Source: JAGVSR01 sp963708775
GTDB taxonomy: Bacteria > Pseudomonadota > Alphaproteobacteria > Rhizobiales > Hyphomicrobiaceae
Assembly (NCBI GenBank): GCA_963708775.1
Contig: CAVPTI010000021.1
Span: 62,001-126,000, forward strand
DNA: 64,000 bases
Direction: 5' to 3'
Part shown: in pieces, positions 57,698 to 64,000 of the stretch
Position numbering within the stretch: position 1 is the first letter of the stretch
Layout of the letters: every line of letters starts with the position of its first letter
Notes under the pieces: generated by a model
What the model was told of the DNA's origin: nothing
What the model saw: the letters and a program-made list of their open reading frames with translations, nothing else
Databases searched by the model: none
Position numbers and translations under genes: made by a program

Positions 57698-58087
57698 TCA
57701 GAGAGCCGGCTTCCAGGCCTTCTCGTCCGGCTTGGCATTCACCGAAGGCGGGGGCTGAGGCGCGCGACGCACAGTTTCACGGGGCGGGGATAAGTCGAGA
57801 TTGCCTTGGCGGTCGTCGGGGAAATCGTTGTCGTCGTCGTCGTAGTCGTTGTCCGTATCGTCTTTTTCGAAGCGTTCGTCGTCGTCGTCTTCGGCGCTGG
57901 GACGGCGGCGGAGGGGGGCTTCGTAGGCATCGTCGTCGCCGGGATAGGGCTCGAACCCGCTGTCGTCGAAGTCACGATAAACGGTCTGGGCCGGGGCGGG
58001 GATAGCGGTTGTCGCGAGCGACAGGGCGGCCAGCGCCAGGGCGGAGATGCGCAGCGCGTGCGGCCGATGGGATTGGCTGGGGGCCAT
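57698..58087 (-). CDS. Exported acidic low-complexity protein, unknown function
   Basis: An intact 129-residue protein. The N-terminus ALRISALALAALSLATTAIP and APAQ make a signal peptide. The mature part is very acidic: DFDDSGFEPYPGDDDAYEAP, and an Asp run in the middle (EDDDDERFEKDDTDNDYDDD) encoded by GAC repeats. A Pro-rich part ends it. It may bind calcium or simply be disordered. CGGAG before the ATG is a good ribosome site. No family is recognised. Confidence 0.68.
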   Translation of the reverse strand: MAPSQSHRPHALRISALALAALSLATTAIPAPAQTVYRDFDDSGFEPYPGDDDAYEAPLRRRPSAEDDDDERFEKDDTDNDYDDDDNDFPDDRQGNLDLSPPRETVRRAPQPPPSVNAKPDEKAWKPAL

Positions 58088-58259
58088 GGCAAACTCCGGA
58101 GTTGTTCGTACGCCGCCGCGACTTGTCGAAAGAGTATAGCGGCGAATGCGGAAATGACCGCGATATTCCGGCAGTATCGCGGCTTGCCCCTGAACAGGGG
58201 ATGAACGTGGCTTCTCTGAGAATAGCTCAAGGTTGCTAATGAGTTAGCAACAGGAGTCG

Positions 58260-59234
58260 TCAGTACCAGAGGCCAAGCCAACGGTATCGTGGCCGCAATG
58301 AGGCCGGTCCCATGCCGACAAGTGACACCATCGGCTTTTCGATGATAACGAGCGGATCTGCCGAGGGCAGGTGCGCAAGGTCGAGCAGGCGTGCGACGCG
58401 CTGGTCGGCCGGAGGGTGGGTCCGCAGCAGGGAGGGCTGAGGCACGCGGCGCGCTGGAACAGGCGGTGTCAGGTCCTCCCAGAAGTGGCCCGTGTACGTC
58501 TCGACCCGGCGTAGCGCCGACGCGAGCCCCATCGGATCACCTGTCAAGGCGGCGGCCAGCCGGTCTGCCTCATATTCGCGGGCGCGCGACAACGCCAGCT
58601 GAAGCAAATTGATGGCGGCGGGGGTCAGATAGAGGATTGCGATGGCAGTCCAGGCGATTGGCTCGAAGCCCCGGAGATAGGCGATGCCATTATAGGCGGC
58701 GAGCGCGAGCGCCAGATAGGAAAGCCCGTGCAGCACCCGGGTGGCGAGATCGGCCAGTCCCATGATCCAGAGATCGCCGTTGCGGATGTGGCTTGTTTCG
58801 TGTGCGAGTACGCCGGCCAATTCGCGCAACGACAGCTGACGGACTAGCCCTTCGGAGATGGCGATCGCGGGGCGCGCGGGTGTGCCGGCCGCGAAGGCGT
58901 GCAGCGTCATGCTCGGGATCAAATAGAGATCGGGTCGTTGCACAAGGCCGGCACGCCAGGCGAGCACATCGACGAGGCTCGACAGCTGGCTGTCGTCGAG
59001 GGGCACGAGACGCGCGGAGTAGAGGCGCATCAGGGTTTCGGCGGGAACGCGCGGTGCGGCGAGCGTGAGTGCGACCAGGATAATGGCCACCGTGACGATG
59101 CCAGCGAGCCCGGCGAGTAGATAGGCGCTGACCCCAGCGGCGATGCCGAGGCCGATCAGGATCGTCAGCGAGTGGGCGATGTTGTGCGATAGCGGGCTAG
59201 GGCTCGGCAGGGCGGTCCGTTTGGATTTGAGCAT
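58260..59234 (-). CDS. M48-family (HtpX-like) membrane zinc protease
   Basis: An intact 324-residue inner-membrane protease. Two hydrophobic segments occupy the first 60 residues (LTILIGLGIAAGVSAYLLAG and IVTVAIILVALTLAA). The active site is HETSH (H145, E146, H149) in ELAGVLAHETSHIRNGDLW, and the third ligand is probably in SRAREYEADRLAAALTG. The C-terminal part after about residue 285 is more variable. HtpX-like proteases degrade misfolded membrane proteins. The ATG at 59234 is used, with ACGAGG as ribosome site; a much longer upstream frame has no family match. Confidence 0.88.
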   Translation of the reverse strand: MLKSKRTALPSPSPLSHNIAHSLTILIGLGIAAGVSAYLLAGLAGIVTVAIILVALTLAAPRVPAETLMRLYSARLVPLDDSQLSSLVDVLAWRAGLVQRPDLYLIPSMTLHAFAAGTPARPAIAISEGLVRQLSLRELAGVLAHETSHIRNGDLWIMGLADLATRVLHGLSYLALALAAYNGIAYLRGFEPIAWTAIAILYLTPAAINLLQLALSRAREYEADRLAAALTGDPMGLASALRRVETYTGHFWEDLTPPVPARRVPQPSLLRTHPPADQRVARLLDLAHLPSADPLVIIEKPMVSLVGMGPASLRPRYRWLGLWY

Positions 59235-59255
59235 GCGAGCCTCGTAAGGTGAGAC

Positions 59256-59320
59256 GTGGCGCGGTCTCCGGCGGGCACGTGCCCGCCACCGGGGCAAGTG
59301 GCTGAGGAGGACCGCGCCAC
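59256..59320. repeat. Nested inverted repeats upstream of the M48 gene
   Basis: Outer arms GTGGCGCGGTC (59256-59266) and GACCGCGCCAC (59310-59320) enclose the perfect palindrome GGCGGGCACGTGCCCGCC (59270-59287). It lies 22 bp upstream of the M48 start. It may be a leader structure or an operator. It is not followed by a T-run. Confidence 0.7.
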
Positions 59321-59382
59321 TGCAATGCAATAACGCCCAGGGGGGCGGAGTATTCCGGCCAGCCGACAGCCTTATGCTCGAA

Positions 59383-59408
59383 CCCTTTCCCTGCACGCAG
59401 GGAAAGGG
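59383..59408. repeat. Perfect 12-base palindrome between the LOG and M48 genes
   Basis: CCCTTTCCCTGC (59383-59394) and GCAGGGAAAGGG (59397-59408) pair around a two-base loop. It lies 64 bp after the LOG stop on the minus strand. The form resembles dispersed palindromic intergenic elements of rhizobial genomes, but a second copy is not seen here. It could also act as a terminator. Confidence 0.65.
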
Positions 59409-59471
59409 GATCGGTTTGCGTCTTCCGGCCGGGCCGGCGACAGCGCCGTCAGAAGGCGACGCCCACATCAT

Positions 59472-60140
59472 CTAGAACTTGGCGAGGACGGCGTCGTCGT
59501 TTGCGGTCGAGGGTGCGAGTTCGAGCGCGGAGAGAAGGGTGGGGACAATTTGCTGGGCTTCCTGCACGACCTTGAAGCGAACTTCGAGGCCCGGCCGGAT
59601 GAAGGTCTCATTGCGCATGTGGGCAAGGAGATTGAGGAAGGGCGACCAGAAGTCGGCGATGTTGGCGAGGATGACGGGCTTGGAGTGACGGCCGAGCTGC
59701 GACCACGTCAGCTGTTCGACCAGTTCTTCCAATGTGCCGATGCCGCCGGGAAGGGCAACGAAAGCGGCCGAATGATCGAACATGAGCTGCTTGCGCTCGT
59801 GCATGTCGCGCGTGACGATGAGATCGTTCACGTCTTTCAACATGTGTTCGCGTTCGGTGAGAAAAGTGGGAATGATGCCGGTGACATGACCGCCGGCGTC
59901 CAGCGTCGCGCGGGCCACCTCGCCCATGAGGCCCAGGCTTCCGCCGCCATACACGAGGCCAATGCCAGCTTCTGCCAGTGACTGGCCGAGAATTCGCGCC
60001 GCGGCAGCGTATGCGGGGCTGGTGCCGTGGCCGGAGCCGCAATAAACGCAGACGGAGCGGGCGGGGCGGTTTTCGCTATGGGGCTTTAGGGTTAACGAGC
60101 CATTCAAAGAATTGAGAGGTCTGGAGCTGTTGTTTTTCAT
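59472..60140 (-). CDS. LOG-family protein (TIGR00730, possible cytokinin-riboside phosphoribohydrolase)
   Basis: An intact 222-residue Rossmann-fold protein. Family marks are SVCVYCGSGHGTSPAYAAAA, VYGGGSLGLMGEVARATLDA, TRDMHERKQLMFDHSAAFVA and the catalytic PGGIGTLEELVEQLTW. LOG proteins release adenine-type bases from nucleoside 5'-monophosphates; bacterial members often act on AMP-like substrates. The N-terminal 25 residues are variable and polar. The ATG is 60140. Confidence 0.92.
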   Translation of the reverse strand: MKNNSSRPLNSLNGSLTLKPHSENRPARSVCVYCGSGHGTSPAYAAAARILGQSLAEAGIGLVYGGGSLGLMGEVARATLDAGGHVTGIIPTFLTEREHMLKDVNDLIVTRDMHERKQLMFDHSAAFVALPGGIGTLEELVEQLTWSQLGRHSKPVILANIADFWSPFLNLLAHMRNETFIRPGLEVRFKVVQEAQQIVPTLLSALELAPSTANDDAVLAKF

Positions 60141-60328
60141 CTGTTGTGCTCTCTTCGCATAGGCACGGCAGTTTTACATGGGAGGCCGCTGGGAATAAAT
60201 CGAGGCCAAGTCCAAGTCGTTCCCTAATTAAGTGACTTCTGATGCAGACCGGCGTGTGCCGCACGTTCGTCACGGACTTATAGCAGACAGGACTACGTGG
60301 TGATGACAGCAGAAAGCGGGCGCAGGCG

Positions 60329-61739
60329 ATGAACGGCCGGCGAGTGACGCGGCAAAGGCCGCCACACCTGCGCAAAGCAATTCTGGTCATGGCAGCGTGT
60401 TATCTTGCCCATCCTGTTGCGAAAGCAGGAGCCCAGGTGCCATCTGACGCGGCTCCCCCCACGATTGGTCAGGTCATCATCGATCCCGCGGGCGCATCGT
60501 ATATCGAGGGCGAGGGGCGCCCTGGGGATGTCGTGGAACTCGTCTCCGACGATGTCGCGCTGGGCGTGGCGACTGTCGCGCAAAGTGGACAGTGGCGGAT
60601 CGAGTTGAAGGCGGGGCTGAAGGCCGGCACGTATCGTATGCGTGCAGATGCGCGGGCGGCGGGTGCGGCGGGTCCGCGGGCCGCCGGGGATGAAATTCGC
60701 GTTGCCATTCCTGTGGGACTTCGCGGGCGCGGCGAGGTTCAGCACGACGCCCCAGCCAGCGAGACGGAGCGCGCGACGCGTCAGCGCGCTGAACAGCTCG
60801 CGGACGGTGCAGGGCAGGCGTTCGACGACATCACGCAACGCAAAAACTCAAACGGATCAGGCCGGAGCTTCTGCTGCCGCAGCTGTTGTTGCGCCCGACG
60901 TCGAGGAACCGATTGACCAGACAATGCGAGAGGGTGCGCTGGCGGTGGTCATCGAGTGGTTGAAGCGTTCGGCAAAGTCCTATCGGGAAGAGGTGGTACA
61001 AAAACTCCGCGTTGCGAAGTCAGAGACGGCTGCGCCAGATCTGCCGCAAGACGAGCGGCAAAACGCAATGGGTGATCCGGCGCCGGTCGCGCCGCCTGCC
61101 GAGACGCAATGGGCTGCAAAGACGATTGCGAAGGAGCGGGCAGAGGCTGAGGCGCGCCGGATCGAACTTGCCGAAGCCGAACTGGTGCGCAAGGCAGAAC
61201 AAGCCGAGAAGACCGCGGCGGAGGCCTCTCAGAAAGAGGCGTTGAAGCGCAAACAAGCCGAGGAGTTGGCGCGGAAGAAGGCCGAGGCCGACAAGCGCAT
61301 TGCGGAGGACCTGGAGCGGCTGAGGATGGCGAAGGAGGAGGCGGATCGCGCGAAAGCGCGCAAAGACGCCGAGCCGCGGCCGAAGACCTCGCCGCAAAAG
61401 GCAACGATTACGCTCGAGCGCTTCTATCTGCCGGGAGAAGAGCGGCCGAGGGCGGAGACGGCGTCAGAACGCGATACGCGGTCAGCCGGGGCAGCGAAGA
61501 TGGATGCATCCGGTTCGCTTTCAGCGGCGGCTGGGCAGTGCGAACATGGCCACGTTGTGCATCGGCGCGGGCGCCGGTGGTATGTGACCGGCGTGGATGA
61601 TACACTGTGGGACGTGGCGGAGCGGTTTTACGGATCCGGTCTTGCCTATCCGCGTATCTATCGTGCGAACCGCAGACGGCTGTCGAGCCCACATATCGTG
61701 CGGCCGTGTCTTGCGCTGCGGATTCCCGGACGAGGGTAA
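60329..61739 (+). CDS. Exported protein with Ig-like domain, charged coiled coil and LysM-like C-terminus (one apparent frameshift)
   Basis: About 469 residues. The N-terminal basic part and KAILVMAACYLAHPVAKAGA make a signal peptide. A domain of about 75 residues follows (GRPGDVVELVSDDVALGVAT, VAQSGQWRIELKAGLKAGTY), like the beta-sandwich 'Ig-like' modules. Near 60845 the frame shifts. After that come IEWLKRSAKSYREEVVQKL, then a long charged helix (AKTIAKERAEAEARRIELAE, KKAEADKRIAEDLERLRMAK), probably a coiled coil. The C-terminus is LysM-like: HRRGRRWYVTGVDDTLWDVA, ERFYGSGLAYPRIYRANRRR. This architecture would span from envelope to peptidoglycan. The function is unknown. Confidence 0.72.
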
Positions 61740-61903
61740 TGCAGCGGCCATGTGTCGCCATCGCCGCAGCACGCCAGAAACGTGCGTCACCGCCCTGACA
61801 TAGACGGGTGGAAGTTGCCGGGTCTCGCCGCTAAGGTCGCGCGGCTGCCGGTTGCGTTCCTATCAGCGCCGCCCCCAATGATAAGCCCAAGGCCAACGAC
61901 CAT

Positions 61904-63865
61904 ATGAATGCTCCGATCACGACACCGCGCGTGCCTGCACATGCCGCCGCAAAGGCCAAAGGTGAAAGTCCTAATCTGCTTGGCCTTTCGGCTGAGGCGG
62001 ATCACTGGACGGTCTTCAAAGGACTGTTGCCGTTCGTCTGGCCGGAGGGGCGGCCGGATCTCAGGTTCAATGTGGCCCTCGCGTTCGTCATGCTGGTGCT
62101 GGCTAAGCTCGTCACCATCGCGATCCCCGTTGCTTTTAAATACACAATCGACTGGTTGACGGCGGATGCACCGAACCCGAATACGCTCGGGGCCGGACAT
62201 TTGGCGGCGGGAGCGTCACTGCTGATCCTCGCATACGGCGTGGGGCGCGTGCTCGCGATGGGCTTGAACCAGGTGCGCGACGTGCTCTTCACGAAAGTGG
62301 GGCAGCATGCGGTCCGCTCGCTCAACAACCGCACATTCGAGCATCTGCACAAGCTGTCGCTGCGGTTCCATCTGGAGCGGCGGACGGGCGGGCTTTCGCG
62401 GGTGATCGAGCGGGGAACGCGGGGCGTCGATCTCATTTTGCGCATGGGCATTCTTCAGCTCGCGCCGACGGCGCTGGAGCTGATCCTCGTCTGCGCGTTG
62501 CTGACCTATTATTTCAACTTCGGCTATGTGGTGATCCTGCTTGTGACGATCGCCGCCTACATGTGGTTCACGTTCGCGGCGTCGGAGAAGCGGATCGCAA
62601 TCCGGCGCGAGATGAACGAGAGCGACACGGACGCCAACACCAAGGCGATCGACAGTCTGCTCAACTTCGAGACCGTCAAGTACTTCGGCAACGAGGGCGT
62701 GGAGAGCGGCAGGTTCGATGCCGCCATGCGGCGTTACGAGATCGCGGCGGTGAAGACATATACGTCGCTCGGGGTTCTCAACACGGGGCAGGCGCTGATC
62801 TTCACGGTCGGGATGACGATTGTGATGTGGCTGTCGGCGCGAGGTGTGATCGCGGGGACGCACTCGATCGGCGATTTCGTGATGATCAACGCGATGCTGA
62901 TCCAGCTTTATATGCCGCTGAACTTCATGGGCATGGTGTATCGCGAGATCAAGCAGGGGCTCGTCGATCTGGAGATGATGTTCTCGCTCTTGGGAGAAGA
63001 AGCGGAAGTTCGGGATAAGCCGGGCGCCAAGCCACTGGTGGTTTCGAAGGGGGAGATCCGCTTCGAGAACGTGGGATTTTCGTACGAGAAGGATCGGCGG
63101 ATCCTGCGCGATGTGTCATTCGAGGTGCCGGCGGGGAAGATGGTGGCGATCGTTGGCCCATCGGGAGCCGGCAAGTCGACCATCTCGCGCATCTTGTTCC
63201 GGTTCTACGACATCCAATCCGGCCGGGTGACGATCGACGGGCAGGATATCCGCGACGTGACGCAAAAGTCCTTGCGAGCCGCAATTGGCGTGGTGCCGCA
63301 GGATACGGTGCTGTTCAACGATACGATCCTCTACAACATTCGCTACGGGCGTCCCGATGCGTCGGACGAGGACGTGGTGGCGGCGGCGAAGATTGCGCAG
63401 ATCGACGAGTTCGTGCAGACGCTGCCGCAGGGCTACAAGACGATGGTGGGCGAGCGCGGGTTGAAGCTGTCGGGCGGCGAGAAGCAGCGCGTGGCAATCG
63501 CGCGGACGCTATTGAAGGGGCCGCCCATTCTGGTGCTCGACGAGGCGACAAGTGCGCTCGACAGTCATACGGAGAAGGAGATCCAGGATGCGCTGGATCG
63601 GGCCACGAAGGATCGCACCACGCTCGTGATCGCGCACCGGCTGTCGACGATCGTGCATGCAGACAACATCGTCGTGCTGGACAAGGGTGAACTCGTCGAG
63701 CAGGGCACGCACGCGGAACTGATCGCAAAGGGCGGGCTTTATGCGAGCCTGTGGAGTCGACAGCGGCAGGCGGAGAAAGCGCGCGAGGAATTGGCGCTGG
63801 CGCTGGAAGAAGCGGAGCGGACAGGCGCGCTCAGGGCGGGTGACGTGGTGCTGCCAAAACTCTAA
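61904..63865 (+). CDS. ABC exporter, Atm1/ABCB7 type
   Basis: An intact 653-residue half-transporter with fused membrane and ATPase domains. The first half has six hydrophobic segments and the Atm1-typical region ESDTDANTKAIDSLLNFETV and KYFGNEGVE. The ATPase domain has Walker A VGPSGAGKST (about 418), Q-loop VVPQDTVLF, signature LSGGEKQRVAIA, Walker B ILVLDEATSALD and the switch IAHRLSTIV. Bacterial Atm1-like exporters carry glutathione conjugates or metal-thiolate species, supporting metal detoxification or iron-sulfur supply. The first ATG at 61904 is used. It lies 164 bp after the LysM gene. Confidence 0.93.
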   Translation: MNAPITTPRVPAHAAAKAKGESPNLLGLSAEADHWTVFKGLLPFVWPEGRPDLRFNVALAFVMLVLAKLVTIAIPVAFKYTIDWLTADAPNPNTLGAGHLAAGASLLILAYGVGRVLAMGLNQVRDVLFTKVGQHAVRSLNNRTFEHLHKLSLRFHLERRTGGLSRVIERGTRGVDLILRMGILQLAPTALELILVCALLTYYFNFGYVVILLVTIAAYMWFTFAASEKRIAIRREMNESDTDANTKAIDSLLNFETVKYFGNEGVESGRFDAAMRRYEIAAVKTYTSLGVLNTGQALIFTVGMTIVMWLSARGVIAGTHSIGDFVMINAMLIQLYMPLNFMGMVYREIKQGLVDLEMMFSLLGEEAEVRDKPGAKPLVVSKGEIRFENVGFSYEKDRRILRDVSFEVPAGKMVAIVGPSGAGKSTISRILFRFYDIQSGRVTIDGQDIRDVTQKSLRAAIGVVPQDTVLFNDTILYNIRYGRPDASDEDVVAAAKIAQIDEFVQTLPQGYKTMVGERGLKLSGGEKQRVAIARTLLKGPPILVLDEATSALDSHTEKEIQDALDRATKDRTTLVIAHRLSTIVHADNIVVLDKGELVEQGTHAELIAKGGLYASLWSRQRQAEKAREELALALEEAERTGALRAGDVVLPKL

Positions 63866-63903
63866 GGGGCGGTTAACCGCGTGCTGAGGGGTTTTCTGTA
63901 CGC

Positions 63904-64000
63904 TTGCCGGAAGATGAGGCGCAGGCGGCGGGCATGCTGGCACAACTCGGCAACGGATTGAGACAGGCGGCGCGGCTCGTGTTCGCGGGTCTGCGGGTGC
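63904..64000 (+). CDS. Possible start of another gene, cut by the window edge
   Basis: After the ABC exporter an open frame from a TTG (63904) reads LPEDEAQAAGMLAQLGNGLR and QAARLVFAGLRV to the edge. An internal ATG (63934) would start MLAQLGNGLRQAARL. Thirty-two codons are too few for identification, and no clear ribosome site precedes it. Confidence 0.25.
   Translation, partial: MPEDEAQAAGMLAQLGNGLRQAARLVFAGLRV

Noticed and set aside
1..64000. Mobile elements, prophage, tRNA or rRNA genes
   Set aside because: No transposase, integrase, phage structural gene, attachment repeat or recognisable tRNA or rRNA sequence was seen on either strand. Short tRNA-like folds cannot be excluded without a dedicated search.

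Overview
This 64-kb window is chromosomal DNA of a GC-rich alphaproteobacterium, most likely of the Hyphomicrobiales and possibly close to Hyphomicrobium. The pointers are the protein families: a class II DAHP synthase, a citramalate synthase, a DUF2865 protein, a Tat-exported beta-helix repeat protein, an Atm1-type ABC exporter, a UvrB with long terminal extensions and a MeaB GTPase. I see no rRNA, tRNA, CRISPR array, insertion sequence or prophage. The content is mostly core metabolism and envelope genes.

Layout. 1-5.2 kb: a MarR-type regulator fragment divergent from ilvE, then an FAD oxidoreductase, a flavin reductase, ArfB and a hydroxypyruvate-isomerase-like enzyme. 5.3-17.3 kb: an envelope and secreted-enzyme region. 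It holds a lysozyme-like Tat protein, a giant S8 subtilisin + M4 thermolysin double protease, an M23 endopeptidase with a Pro-rich linker and Trp-rich tail, an AsmA protein, a lipoprotein, a Tat beta-helix protein and a PCu(A)C copper chaperone. 17.4-26.5 kb: uvrB, a START-like protein, an SDR, three small membrane proteins, aatA, and a cytochrome b561/cytochrome c' pair. 26.9-40 kb: an EF-G paralogue, a VOC/coiled-coil membrane protein, exported MsrA and MsrB, sfsA, a CinA-like protein, an RlpA-like protein, topA and gph. 39.7-50.4 kb: rpiA, a DUF2059 protein, gor, an SDR, a YceI protein, DAHP synthase, an amino-acid permease, nadE and gltX. 50.4-64 kb: a DUF2865 protein, a tightly coupled cysS-(two tiny membrane proteins)-GNAT-(tiny membrane protein)-cimA operon, an exported pentapeptide protein, meaB, an M48 protease, a LOG protein, a LysM protein and an Atm1-like exporter.

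Sequence quality. Around half of the larger genes are broken by single-base frameshifts although the family sequence continues in another frame. In many cases removing one base from a short homopolymer restores the family sequence. I therefore annotate these as whole genes with apparent frameshifts. The most economical reading is indel error in the source sequence, not gene decay. Starts, ends and domain calls for such genes are composites from two or three frames.

The most unusual biology is the secreted lytic region. An M23 endopeptidase and a fused double protease lie in one minus-strand operon, and a lysozyme-like gene converges on the protease. Together they would form a set able to cut glycan, peptide cross-links and protein. 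The next most unusual are the translationally coupled micro-proteins inside the cysS-cimA operon and several strong unexplained intergenic palindromes.
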